DNA from: Hymenochaete sp. R1
Lineage: Eukaryota > Basidiomycota > Agaricomycetes > Hymenochaetales > Hymenochaetaceae
Length of the DNA: 64,000 nt
Reading direction: 5' to 3'
NCBI GenBank assembly: GCA_019400425.1
Contig: JAFREE010000039.1
Location: 62,001 to 126,000 of the forward strand
The notes under the pieces were generated by a model. That model saw only the letters and a list, made by a program, of their open reading frames with translations, searched no databases and was not told where the DNA came from. Position numbers and translations under genes: made by a program. Positions 47,507 through 59,121 of this stretch are shown one piece after another (position 1 is the stretch's first letter; every line of letters begins with the position of its first letter).

Positions 47507-48022
47507 TACACGCTTACCCACCCGGCGCCAGGGCGAAGAGGCGCAGATGGTATCGACAGTATGGGAATAATGTACAAAAGCGGATAGTACCGACCCTATT
47601 TTTTCGGACGCTGTAAATGGAAAACGAGGTAATCGCACCTGCGTTTTGTCACGAGCCAGTATTGAATACGGCGTGAGGATAGGGCATTGCGGTAGAAAGA
47701 TTCGCGGGAGAAGCTGGGTGGTGTGAACTGAATGTGAATATAGAGGAGGCTGCTTACAGATCCTACGGAACAGGGAGCGACCGGTCGACCCGAGCACGGA
47801 CAATGGAAGCCTGGAGGGAACAAGGACCGCGGGGGAAGTTGGGAAAGGTCACCCTGAATAATACATTTACCGGCACGAAAGAACACAAGCGAAAAAACAA
47901 ACATATATTTTCCTCCCGTGAACATGAATGTGACCGATGATGATGATAAGTGATCATTTAATATTACTAGTGTGAAGCTAAGAAATAATGGCATGAGGTA
48001 GTCGGGATACCATATAACTGAG

Positions 48023-48030
48023 TATAAAAG
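48023..48030 (+). promoter_or_regulatory. Possible TATA box of WOPR gene 3
   Basis: TATAAAAG lies 256 bp upstream of the ATG at 48279. Between them the sequence is pyrimidine-rich, like a long leader. Confidence 0.3.
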
Positions 48031-48278
48031 AAAAGAGAGAAAAAAATAAGAATAATTAAAGTTTTACAGGTTTGGCTTTAGCCTCGATAAGGTTGCCACC
48101 CGTCCGTAGCCGAGCCCAGATTACCGGAGGACCTGCCCTTTTCGCGCTTACACAGGTTCATCCTCCGCCCCTTCTCAACCCCACACTTCCCTCTTAACTA
48201 CCTACCTCCATCATCCTCTGGTCCTTCTAAAAGGCTCAAGCCCGCCTTTCGCAGTCTCTACAGCTTTTGTCTCGGAAG

Positions 48279-50151
48279 ATGCAACAGCCAACGTGCTCCA
48301 ATGTTCGCATTAGGTCGACGCGCGACGCACACATCATATTTCACGCGGTCTCTCTCCAGATGCTACCTATCGTCACACGCCGTCTTGATGCGGATGAGAG
48401 GGCTGCTCTTCGGTCGGGCTGTGTCTATGGTCAGTACCGGGTCCTTTTACCGTGTCGTATGTGTGCAATATTGATGGGTCCATTCTCTGTAGCTTGGGAG
48501 GAGCGCGGGCCTCACACGGAAGTCACTGGCCTCGGGATTGAACGATTCACAGAAGGTCATTTTTCACCGCTTTCAGTGCTACGAAATATGTCTGATGTCA
48601 CGAGTCCGTGCTGAATAGGGAGACGATGGGGACCGTCTCGTGTGCGAGACGTGAGTACCATTAATTCTTTCTATGTAATTAATATTTCACCGTATTAATG
48701 ACTCGAGCAGGAGTTTCTCTTTTACTATGAAAAAAGTCCGCCGAATCATATACGGGACAAAGACGGGCCTGAAAATGAAGAAAGACTGCGGCGAAACTGG
48801 GACCCGCTAGTTAAGCAGACCTATTCAGTTTGGGTCGACGATGAACACAAAGGCCGCCGAAAATGGCATCTGAGTAAGTTCGGTTTTCTTTTTTCGCCTT
48901 CTATTACGCATTTCTTACTATGCACTCACGCTTCTGTCGGATTCAATTCAGCTGCCTATTTCACACAGGCCACAGTCGACCATCTGCGTACAATCGAGGA
49001 CTTCCCGCAATTGGTAAACCTCGAGGTGCCCCCCGGAAAATACATCTCAACGCGTCTCGGGAAGCCCCGTACGCAGGCTGAAGCTATCTCGCGACAAGCC
49101 TCGAGGGCTATGGTTGACAACCCTAGAGTGCTCGACGTCTTCCGGCCGGGAAATGCGCAGACCTACCGAACCTATGCTCCTTATCCTATGCCCTATCAAT
49201 CCAACCCCCCGCAGCTAATACAGGGAAGTAACGCCCAACACAGCCCCAATGGACAAAACCAGCCCTATAGCCATCCGCAGCCTTATATGTACGAGTACAA
49301 CCAGCAACCAGGGCCTTCTGTGCCTCCTGAGAACTCAAATGCCTATTACGGTGAGTCTCTACTTTATTTACAGTTTATTTCACAGTATCGCGGGCCGTCT
49401 CATCGAAATCACAGCCGAAAGACAACCTTCTGCTCACAATTCTCTGCCCCCACATGGGTATTACCTTCGCCAAGCGCATGACGGTAGCCCTGCTTACACG
49501 CAGCCACAGGCGTCCTATCCAACAACGACTTACTCGTACCCTCCGTCTCATCCTGGTCAGAAGACCGCGTCTCAGCTACCCACTCCAACGTCTGCATCTA
49601 GCACACAATCTAGCCCAGTTTACCCCCCTCATGATTATCTTGGCCCCTCTCGTCAATACCCTGCTCATTCTGCCCCATACAGTACCTACGACCCACCAAG
49701 TACGTTTGAACCGTCTTCCGTGCCGCATCAGTATCCTGCACCGACAGATCGCGAGCGTCGGCTCCCACCGCCCCTCACCATTCCCGACCACCGGCAAAGC
49801 GGGCTCCCTTCCCCATCTGACTCACGAATTGATACGACATCTCCACTCCTCGTCCCGCTCACTCTACCCCCGAACATACTCAACCGGCACTCGCCCCCCA
49901 TCTCAGACGCACGAGACGAACGCAACGATTCCCCTGGAGCAGGGCTGGGAATCAGCATGGGTTTGGGGGAATCACCGTCGCCCCCACGTTCACCGCAAAG
50001 CGCTGCTAGTGCGTCTTCGTCGAGTGTCCAAGGAGGGAAACAAGTGACGTTGGCGCCGCTGAGGACGCTTGTTCGAGCACAGGCCCACCCATATCGACGC
50101 GATAAGTTTGACAGCACGGCCTTGATGTCGTTCTCCAACCGCCCGTCGTGA
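48279..50151 (+). CDS. WOPR (Gti1/Pac2) family transcription factor, copy 3
   Basis: Six exons: 48279-48429, 48493-48555, 48619-48650, 48711-48873, 48952-49350, 49415-50151; 514 residues with closed phases. Domain motifs: VRIRSTRDAHIIFHAV, LPIVTRRLDADERAAL, CVYAWEERG, GLGIERFTEGRRWGPSRVRD, EFLFYYEKSP, LVKQTYSVWVDDEHKGRRKW, TAYFTQATVDHLRTIEDFP, LVNLEVPPGKY. This is the most complete match to the family among the three copies. The tail is long and rich in Pro, Ser, Tyr and Gln, ending LRTLVRAQAHPYRRDKF. It differs from copy 2 by extra introns inside VYAWEE and FTEGRRW, while the introns before EFLFY and after KWHL are shared. The last intron was set at 49351-49414 to join NAYY to AERQPSAHNS in phase. 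Confidence 0.9.
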
Positions 50152-53100
50152 AGCTCCTGATCAGACGCGGGTATCCTTTTAGTGGGACTCTACGAATTAT
50201 GGCCTTCACCGCCCTCCGTTTCAGAGGACTTTTACCTGACTATCTTTGAATGTTCAACCATTGGCATGATCGCCCGTGTCAATGCGCCCCCTACAAAGTC
50301 TCATGTTAGGGCGCGAAGCTTGATTTTGCACCGGCTCCTTCGGCTTCTTTCCTCTATGCCTTCCTTATCGTAGAGTTGCTTTGCTCGAGTATTGACATCC
50401 TTGCAGTCCAGTCCATTTTCTTTTCAAAGAAGTGGGAAGGACTGGACCGGATCCGACGCCCAGGTCCGGGGTTGGGTCGATGCGGCCCTTTCTTTCTTTC
50501 TTTCACTCTCGGGTTTCCTTTCTGAAAGCAACGAGGTGGGTGACTCCTCACAATGTCCCCATTCGGTTTCCTTCGATTCTACGACGCTTCATTCTCCTTG
50601 TTCAATGGACGGCTTCATGTAATGTTATCCCCGCATATGGGCCTCTTATCCTATCCGCCTGAATTTGCTTTCGTATGATTTGATACCCAATTTTTGCTCT
50701 CGAACTCGTCCAGAGCCACATGTGTACATTCACTATTTTTTTCTCGGTCAATCACGGTACGGATGACCCTCGTTCTTGTCCCCCCGATCTGCCACTCCCT
50801 TAGATCCAGCTCTGCACGCAGCCTTCACGCAACTATTATGCTTGGATTCCTGGCTCGTGTCTTCATTTCCCGGCACTAGGTTGGCCCGACTTTCAATTCT
50901 CAGAATTCTGCCCCCTTCTTTTCGCGCTATTCATATCCTGATTGTTTTGCCAATTCTTCACCACATCTTACTAGTGACAGCGACCTCCGTGCCTCTTGTG
51001 CCAACGGTTTGTTGCTTCTGAACACCACCACGTCTATTCTTTCTTCACAGCCCACCCTCGGAGTTGCAGTCAAGTCCAAGTCCAAATTCAAATCCAAGGC
51101 TTCGAAGCTTGACCTTTCCACCGGGTGCCCTTCTCCGAAGTGTATAACTTTCGATGTGCAGTTTCCACCTTCTTCCGCGGCGATTGTGCGAAATCATATC
51201 TATTCTTACTGTGTTAGCCACCGTTGACTTCCTCAAGGCCACGATGTAGCTTCTCCTGCAGCGCTTACTTTGTGCTCGGACTATTTATCCACTACCAAGT
51301 CGACCCTCTTTCTCTGCCGCACAGCTACCCTCGCGGAAGGCACGGAGCTGATAACGGATAAGAAGTAGTAAGTGGACGCATTTATGCCATTCTTTTGCTA
51401 TCTCTATGACGCATGGATTCTAGGCCTTGGACAGCTCGAGAGACGACCCCTCATGGATTTCCTCCCACCTTCTGGTGAATGGAACCTAGAATTCATGGGC
51501 GACTAGTCGTTCAGTCTCGTTCTCTATTTGCTACCTCAAGTCCAAAAAAAGGTATCACGCTTTCCACGTAAAGTAGCTCGAACCGGCCTCCGAGAAGATG
51601 CTGAAGAGAAAGAACCAGAAGAGATACAAGCATGGAAACTGGCGGATTCCATATCTCGTGGCACACTGTTCTCTTGTAAAGATAATGTTCCATCAAAGAA
51701 AGGACCACGTTACTTCGAGCCTGCTAATTGACGTTGCGGGAAGGTAAGGCAGTGCTGATAGGACTCCGAGTCGTTTAAAGTCACCGATGGAAAAGGTCTG
51801 GAAGGTAAGTGACTATCTCAAAAAGCGACTCGGAGTAGTAAGGTCGATAAATAGGAACGAAAAAGGGGATCTCGGGCACCCTTGATTCGCAGCTGCCGTA
51901 AACTCGAGTCAGCTTACTTGCAGGAAACATCGAGACGAAGAGGGAGAGTAAGGAGAGGGTACAAGCACGTTGTGACTCCGAGTCCTCTCATTTTCATCCT
52001 TTGTTTCCCTCCTGCTGACGATACGCATGTCTAAAGTTAGCTACTCTTAGCGACTTCACGTTGGGCTGATCCGTTTACACGGACGCGCATGCTAATAGCG
52101 AAGAATTCTACGTGGATATTCTTAGGAAAATCTGTAATTCCTCATATCTCTTATGGGCGTAAGGCTTGAGCTGGAGTCAGGCGTCGGGATTTTTCTCCAA
52201 TGAGGCCGTTCTGTCGATTTCGGCCCTTGGCTTGATCGGACCATCGGACACTTATTGCAGTGATTATGACCTTTACTTCTGTCGCTATATAGCCTGAAGG
52301 ACGAGGGAGACAGACGGAGGGGCCTTTAGCATTGGCATATTTCTTGTTCCTTCATCGATTGGACAAAACGCGGGAACAAATTCCCTTTTATTCCACCTTT
52401 CCAAGCACACTCGCCTGCAGACCTTGAGAACGGGCCCGGAGTCGGTTCGTCCAAGTCGCCGCCATCGCCAAAGCCAGCAAGGCTTTCACGAACATTACGT
52501 TTCAACGCCTCCGGTGAGTCCTTAATCCATGAAACCTCGCTCTACCTCGCCCTCTCCCAGTCCCTTGACGAAACGTTAAATTGGATACTTTAATCAATCG
52601 CTTCGGAGAAGCTTCTGACGCGACATTGTCAATAGATATCTCGTCACCGTAGGTCGGCGGTCTTGACTGCTCGGATCCGTCCCGCTTCACCGTCTGACCT
52701 CGAACCTTGAAGAACAAAGCGGATGCAGTCTGTTTCGGTAAGCCTTTGCGGAGATCATCACGATGCACTACGTCCGTTGGCCCGAAATGGTCTAATAAAG
52801 TGATTCGTATGGGGTGCGCGTTTCTTGGTTCTCATTGAATCCCTGAGCATCTGAATTCATGCACGTTGAGCATTACGGCGTATGAGGGGGAAAGGGGCAG
52901 AGGTGATGGTCCTAGCGGACCTGCCTACTCAGACTGCCATTGGGCCATGGACCGGAACTCGGATTAAGGTTCACTGAGATGGCGAAGCGGCGTTGAGCCA
53001 CATTGCTAACTCGAAGAACTTGAAATTCTCCGGCTGGTCTGGAGCCACGGAATGCTTAGCGGAGGCTTCCCAAAAAAGATGATGCCTGGCTTAGATAGGG

Positions 53101-54458
53101 TGCTGTCAAAGGCTGAACACAGTAAGCATGGTCGGAGAATCCTAGTACGCCAAAGCGCTACCACAGTATTTTCTATTCTTGGTTTGAAACTGACAGCAGT
53201 TAAAGCAGCTATCATGGATTCAATTTGTCGAATGGGAGCTCGACAGAAAGCGTATCCTACATCAGAATCCCCTGAACGAAGTCAAATTAACTTGAAGGCG
53301 TACATCATGATGTGCTTACATCCGTAATAGAGCTCGTTTCTTTTGCTGTTGTTTTGGTCGTTTACAGTCACCGAGCGTACTCGTGGCTGATTGGATGAAG
53401 CATTGGAATATCTGCGGCGTCGCTCCAGGCGGCCAGGCCTTGGAGTCTTTGAAATGTCTTCTCCCGCCGCTTCGACCAATTGGGAATCGGGAGCTCGTGA
53501 AATGTGTTGGGTGGGCTGTGTGGAAAGTAAGTTTGCGCTTCGACCAGCTCAGACTGAATACTTCACAGGCCACCGAAGTTGAGCCCGCCAGTGAGTGGCC
53601 CTTCGTAATTCAATCGGTTCATTGTTAATTTCTGAGGCGCGATATAGCAGATATAGTTCTAGGGTGATGATGCAAGAGAAGGGAAAGAGAAGAAACTTAT
53701 GTCACGAAACGCATGACTGACAGAATCTTTAAAGGGATTTATGTTGAGTCGAACAAGCTCAAGATGAAGGGTCGAAGAATTCCCTCCCTTTCTCCTCCGC
53801 AACTCGGGTACTGGTGCGGTGCGGGAACTTCCGCCGGGAGGTGAAAAATCATCTCCTCTTTTCCTCATCACCAATAAATTCAGAAGAAATATCTTACGCT
53901 ACTCCTTACTCTTGGATTGCTCAAGTATACTCAATCGTTCAGTCGGAATAAAAGGCGAGGAAACGCAGAGTAAAGCTGGGTTACTAACGAGTACCGTTCC
54001 TCCCGTGAAGGACAAATAACCTCAAAGTTCAAGAAGCTTTGACTTCTAGACCTTAATCGTGCCTGTGCTCCACTCTGGACACCGGCAGAGCATAGGACCA
54101 AGGGCCAGGCGAACGCCACTGGAGGCACAAGCGCATAAGGTAGTGGCCCTTCACTTCAGTCTGAAGATCGGAAGAAATACTAAGACCTATGTTTACTTTC
54201 TTCTCGTCGTTCTTTGAACGCACCCGAGACTGTCGAGCCGAGAGCACCTAACCCACCAAAGAAGCTGCATGCACAAAATTCCGTATGATTACAATAATAA
54301 TGCGATAAGGTGTGAAGGCAAGAAGATGTATGAGAGCAACGTAGACAAGAAGTCATGAGGCTATTAACCATGTAAAATGAATGGAAAGTCGTGAAAAGAG
54401 CGGAAGAAGATCATCGTCACGGAACATACGGTACATCTATAGCGCCGGTTTGAGGAAA
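50152..54458. other. Gene-poor stretch of about 4.3 kb
   Basis: The left part is pyrimidine-rich and may be the 3' region of WOPR gene 3. Short frames only. Three copies of a GACTCCGAGTC-like motif lie between 51.76 and 51.99 kb, two of them in inverted orientation. No recognised gene. Confidence 0.45.
51763..51984. repeat. Clustered ACTCCGAGTC motifs
   Basis: ACTCCGAGTCG at 51763-51773, its perfect reverse complement at 51826-51836, and ACTCCGAGTC again at 51975-51984. The first pair could form a stem with a 52-bp loop. The function is unknown; it could be a protein-binding site or remnant. Confidence 0.4.
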
Positions 54459-55551
54459 TCACCATTCGAATTCGCTGAAGAAAGCGAACCTTCAATATGA
54501 AACGCGTGTAACCTGCATGTAAAAAGGGAAACGCACCAAGTGCATTTTGCGAACAGGTAGTCCTTCCCATTGATGTGGATCATGCCATCCTTAAGGACAC
54601 ACTTCCACTTGTTCTTCACGCGTGCAACCTTTTCATAGTATGGAAGTCAAATGGACACAAATAAATCAGAACGTTGCACCCACCTTATCATAGGTACAGA
54701 AGACTATATCAGTCTCACCAAGTGCACCGTCTTGATCTTCTTCCTCAGCATCAGAGTCGGAGTCATCTAAATCCGAGTTAATTTCTTCCGTGTCTTTCGA
54801 CACAGAGGATGGCTGGGGTAGCGATGGATGTGAGGTCCTCGGGGGAGCGTAGGATTGACTGGCCGGAGGGCTCGATGCATCAGATTCGGAAGACGAAGGT
54901 CCGTCTACTTGCGGTATCCGAGGCTGGGGGGTGTGGGGGGCCGGGCTCGCCGATTGAGTGTACGGTTGCCGCGCCTGAGGAAATGAATTGTAATGATTTT
55001 GCACGCCAACGGGAACCGGCGGTGGCCTTTGTGGTCCAGGCAAGGTTGGTCCTGGAAGGGTCGGCATGTACGTCGAGATAGCAGTAGGCATCGAAAATCG
55101 ACTATCGACCGGCTCAGCTTTAACCTGCGTCTGGGGCTGAGGAGGCTGATTGGGAGAGTATGGAGTGTATGCGTTGGAAATCGGGGGAAGGGATGGATGT
55201 TGCATCACATGAGGAGGATAATGGTGATGATGTGCTGCTGATGCTTGAGGAGGTGGGACTTGCGTTTCGAACTCTGCGACGTTTGAGGCAATCACCTTAT
55301 TCTCCCAACGCTACACAATCCGAAGTCAGCCTCCAACGATAACATACCACCCACCATAAAACATCGATACTCACGCTTTGTAAGTCGCTTAAAATGTCCT
55401 CACCGACACCGTAATCGTCAAAATCATTCTTTATGTTGGTAATGACATCGTCGATGATCGCTCGATAGATAGCAGGCTCAAGAAAGGTGAGGCTCAAGCT
55501 GCACCATTCAACAAGGAATAGTGTTCAGCTCACCACAATTTTATTAGACAT
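54459..55551 (-). CDS. TOA1: TFIIA large subunit (Toa1)
   Basis: General transcription factor subunit that stabilises TBP on promoters. Five exons: 55551-55534, 55476-55375, 55310-54684, 54628-54537, 54474-54459; 284 residues. It starts MSNKIVPAIYRAIIDDVITN, with the conserved continuation NDFDDYGVGEDIL and then WENKV, the N-terminal helical bundle. The middle is a Pro/Gln/His-rich spacer. An acidic run (NSDLDDSDSDAEEEDQD) leads to the beta-barrel part, GETDIVFCTYDKVARVKNKW, then KDGMIHINGKDYLFAKCT. The end, CEFEW, is supplied by a 16-nt last exon and agrees with the family ending GEFEW apart from Cys for Gly. The first exon has 18 coding nt. Confidence 0.94.
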
Positions 55552-55648
55552 GCCACTTTTCTAACACGACGACGACGGGAAGAGCGCGGACGACGGGCGA
55601 CGACGGGGGCGCGCGGCGCTGATGGGGGTGAAAGGGAGAGTTTGACCC

Positions 55649-55656
55649 TTTATATA
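55649..55656 (-). promoter_or_regulatory. TATA box for TOA1
   Basis: Reads TATATAAA on the minus strand, about 98-105 bp upstream of the TOA1 start codon at 55551. Confidence 0.5.
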
Positions 55657-55706
55657 GTTCGTGACTCTCCGGGTTCAAGAGGCGTACACGTCGACACCCT
55701 ATAGCT

Positions 55707-55728
55707 CACGTAAGCGTAAGCTTACGTG
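55707..55728. promoter_or_regulatory. Perfect inverted repeat CACGTAAGC-GTAA-GCTTACGTG
   Basis: Two 9-bp arms are separated by 4 nt, lying between divergent promoters 88 bp upstream of the cysteine synthase ATG. The arms contain CACGT half-sites like those bound by bHLH or bZIP factors. Which protein binds is not known. Confidence 0.45.
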
Positions 55729-55815
55729 ATTATATCAATTTCGTCATTTTAAGTGCGCGCCGTTCCAGGTCAGGTTTTAGCTTAGCATGCATGAACTACC
55801 TTGCTTGCAACAACG

Positions 55816-58282
55816 ATGGGTCATTTGCTAGACTTTGTAAGCCGACACTCAAGGCTCACTGGCATCGGACAACTTGTATTTGGCTTAATTCTGGGAATAT
55901 CGGCTTCTCTTACGTCGTCAAAAGTAGTTGAGCTTTACAGTGAACGGAAACGCAGAGCTGCTGAGGCACAATTGCTGGACTTACCGGAAAGGCCGATTGA
56001 GGTGCGGAGCGATGAAATAGTAGATGGTGTCTCAGGTCTTATCGGTGCGAAAAAGTTTTTGTCCCAATAAGTTTTTCTTTTACTAATTTTTTTTTTGCAA
56101 GGTAATACACCTCTAGTCCGAATAAAATCCTTGAGTGATGCTCTCGGTGTGGAAATATTAGGAAAGGCTGAGGTTGGTTTAAAAAACTATGACTTGTCCA
56201 TTAGAAGTAACGATTAACGGATGAATGGGCCAGTTCTTCAATCCTGGTGGTAGCGTTAAAGACAGAGTTGCTAAAAGAGGTAAGTTGTCTGCAGTCTCCA
56301 AAGAAACTTGACATTCAACGTCCTTCAAGTAATCGACGACGCCGAAGCTCAAGGTTTGCTTCATCCCCATACTGGATCGAGGATTTTTGAAGGCACCGTT
56401 GGGTCTACCGGAATTTCCATAGCAACTATTGCCCGCGCGCGGTAGGTCCTATTTTCCTTATTCCCTTGAAGCATCACCAAATGAGATTCCTGACCCTTTC
56501 CATAGGGGCTATGAGGCCAGTTAGTCCACTTCGAAGCATACTCGCGAGTGGGAAATTGAACATCACAAAACTCCAGCTATTATCATGCCCGATGATGTCG
56601 CAGAAGAGAAGACTAAAGCCTTGCTTGCTCTCGGAGCTCAAATTGAAAAGGTTCGACCAGCGAGTATAGTGGACAAGAAACAGGTACTGCCTCAGGTTCG
56701 TCGTAGTCTGGATGGAGAGTACTAAAGCCTCTGTTTCAGTTCGTCGTAAGTCAATCGGCGGCCTTACATGCTCTTCGTCTAATATTCCGATCAGAACCTG
56801 GCTAAACAACGAGCAAAAGAATTCGGAAGGACAGATCTTGTCCACGCACTCGAGGCCTCGTTCAACGCAAACAAAACATCAACCTTCGACGAGTCAGACG
56901 TCGTCGTAGCGACGGAGGCATCGGAAGACGAAACGCAGAGCACAGACCCTTCACCCCAGGATGAGTTAAAGACGAGACCTCGAGGGTTCTTCGCCGACCA
57001 GTTCGAAGTTCGTCGAAAATAGCTGAGAGAGATGCCATGCTCCTGATATCGCCTCTCTTCTAAGAATCATAGTAACTACCAAGCGCATTACGACGGAACA
57101 GGGCCGGAGATCTGGCGACAAACAAACGGGAAAATAAACGCGTTCGTGTCAGGAGCTGGTCAGTGTTTATTTACTTTTCTTTTCTCATCCACGAAGCTTC
57201 CCGTCTCATTTGATTCTGGTCTTACTTAGGTACCGGCGGCACGATTGCAGGTACAGGCAAATACTTCAAGGACATGGATGAAAGCATTCTCGTCGTGTTG
57301 AGCGATCCGGAAGGTTCTGGGTTACACAACAAAGTCGGTCCATGCTCATGCGTCTGGCTTGAGAAAATAATCTCTGAAGCTCCATTCCTTTGAAAACTTT
57401 AGATCAAGTTCGGCGTCATGTACGACTCACGAGAAAAAGAAGGGACAAAGAGGCGACATCAAGTAGACACCGTCGTCGAGGGCGTGTAAGTCCGCTTAGC
57501 TTTTTTATTTTTGGAAACAAAGAAGCGGGATGCGAATGCATTATAACTTCTCATCTTATCATCTCCCGTAGCGGGATCAATCGCCTCACAAAGAATTTCG
57601 AACACGCCCTACCCGTCATCGACGACGCCATCCGGTCAGTTCTTTTCCTTCCCTTTCACCCATCCCACCCTCTAATATACCTCTTAAACTAACAATCAAA
57701 ACCGACCGAAATCAAACTATCCTCATTATCGAACCCAGAGTCTCTGACGCCGAAGCCGTCGCAATGTCCCGTTTCCTCGTTCTCAACGACGGCCTCTTCC
57801 TCGGCTCGAGCAGTGCCGTGAACCTCTTTGCGTGCATCAAGCTCGCGAAGCAGAGGGGTTGGAAAGACGGAGAGCGAATCGTGACGATATTGTACGTTGT
57901 TAATTTTACTTCACTTCACATATAAATGGAGTGGAACCTGATCAACATCAACGTCAACTTGGCTCGCTTTTTCGATCGCTCTACTTTCTTTTTGGTGCGT
58001 CCAGGTGTGACTCAGGGAATCGGCATTATTCAAAGGTAAAAGTCCCTTCTTAACCAATTATTTGGCCAAATTGCTGAAGTCTAACCACTCGACGTTGTCC
58101 CAAACGACAGTTCTGGTGAGTACCATCCGTACCCCATCCTATTTACTTCCAACAGGATCACTGACCAACTCGAACATACATGCAGGAACGACGACTACCT
58201 CCAAAAAGCCGGTATTCCGATTGACCTGTCAATAGTGGACAATGTATTGGGTTATAGTACGAACGCGGGCATGAAGCGGTGA
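55816..58282 (+). CDS. CYS12: Membrane-anchored cysteine synthase (Cys12/Mcy1 type)
   Basis: PLP enzyme of the O-acetylserine sulfhydrylase fold; the fungal Cys12/Mcy1 branch is mitochondrial. Sixteen exons: 55816-56044, 56102-56172, 56234-56279, 56330-56441, 56506-56519, 56577-56683, 56739-56744, 56795-57007, 57065-57158, 57230-57333, 57403-57485, 57572-57634, 57739-57891, 58005-58035, 58111-58115, 58186-58282; 475 residues, all phases closed. A hydrophobic helix (QLVFGLILGISASL) followed by SERKRR looks like an N-terminal membrane anchor. NTPLVRIKSL, EFFNPGGSVKDRVAKR (PLP lysine about 109), EGTVGSTG, SGAGTGGTIAG and CDSGNRHYSKFWNDDYL are the family signatures. A 60-residue acidic insert (DESDVVVATEASEDE...) separates two halves, as in Cys12 proteins. 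Exons of 14, 6 and 5 nt are required to restore GYEAT, KKQFVNLAKQ and SKFWND. Confidence 0.93.
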
Positions 58283-58572
58283 CCAGTACTAGCGACCAGT
58301 GAACAGTGTACTGTACGATGAAAGAAAGAAAGAAAGCGACGAAAGGCGGAGAGAAGTTAATGCATCGTACACGACGATTTTAGTATACCACAAAAGAAAT
58401 CCGGGAGAGTGAAGAGTGAAGAGTGAAGGGTGAACGGGGGACGAAGAAAGTTACGGTCAAAGGATGAACGTGGCGAGGAAGGGTGCAGAGCAGAGCATTA
58501 CATACATTCAAATAAAAATGAAACGAAACGAAACCGGAAAACGGGGTTCAAAGATATTTGAAAGCGAAGAAA

Positions 58573-58586
58573 GGGGGGGGGGGGGG
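58573..58586. repeat. Poly-G tract (14 nt)
   Basis: An uninterrupted run of 14 G, followed by C and GGG, between convergent genes. Length is likely to be variable or miscalled in sequencing. Confidence 0.8.
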
Positions 58587-58913
58587 CGGGAAGGCTGGAA
58601 GGAAAACTGCCTTCATGCGGGTAAGAGAAAAAGAGTTGGACGGCACGGTATGAGATAATCTGATCTGACCTGGTCTATCGTGCCATAAGCGGGGGAAGAG
58701 GGAGGTGACATGAGGACTGCGAGAGACGTGGATGCTAATCTGCTAACTTGCTACGTTTTACAAATGATAAGATATATATTGGAATATCGATGAGTTACGT
58801 TTGGGCGTTGGTGTGGATGAGACGATGAGACGTCGGGTGGGTGGGTGTTAAGTACTGAAGAATTTTGGGAATTCGGGTGAGGGTGTGGAGGTAGGTGAAA
58901 GAAAATAGGGGGG

Positions 58914-58941
58914 TGTCGGATGTCGGATGTCGGATGTCGGA
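58914..58941. repeat. Tandem repeat TGTCGGA x4
   Basis: Four exact 7-bp units in a row in the 3' flank of ADA2. Confidence 0.85.
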
Positions 58942-59121
58942 GGGGATGCATGAAATGAAGTGAGGGAGGGAGAAGTGATGGGGAGCGGGTAGGTTGGGAG
59001 TGAGGGGAAGGCATGGATGAATAACTCGTCGAAGTCCGATTCCAGATAGTAGAATGAAATGGACGAGATAGAAGGAAGGAACGGACACAGAAAGAAAAGA
59101 AAGCATCAAAGTCATACAGCG

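Larger units (their letters stand above)
42127..48278. other. 6.2-kb stretch with decayed or unrecognised coding traces and an inverted-repeat element
   Basis: Separate entries describe a minus-strand partial gene (43.9-44.2 kb), a plus-strand broken gene (44.3-45.1 kb), a weak minus-strand frame (45.8-46.3 kb) and a short inverted-repeat element (46.8-47.5 kb). The rest, including 42.1-43.8 kb, has only short frames that I cannot name. Confidence 0.45.
55552..55815. promoter_or_regulatory. Shared head-to-head promoter of TOA1 and cysteine synthase
   Basis: 264 bp separate the two start codons. A TATA box facing TOA1 (TATATAAA on the minus strand, 55649-55656) lies about 100 bp from its ATG. 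A perfect 9-bp-arm inverted repeat is at 55707-55728. Confidence 0.55.
58283..59121. other. Convergent intergenic region with simple repeats
   Basis: The cysteine synthase and ADA2 genes converge here. It contains GAGTGAA repeats near 58406-58430, a 14-nt G run, and four copies of a 7-bp unit. No gene seen; frames on the minus strand are low-complexity. Confidence 0.55.
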
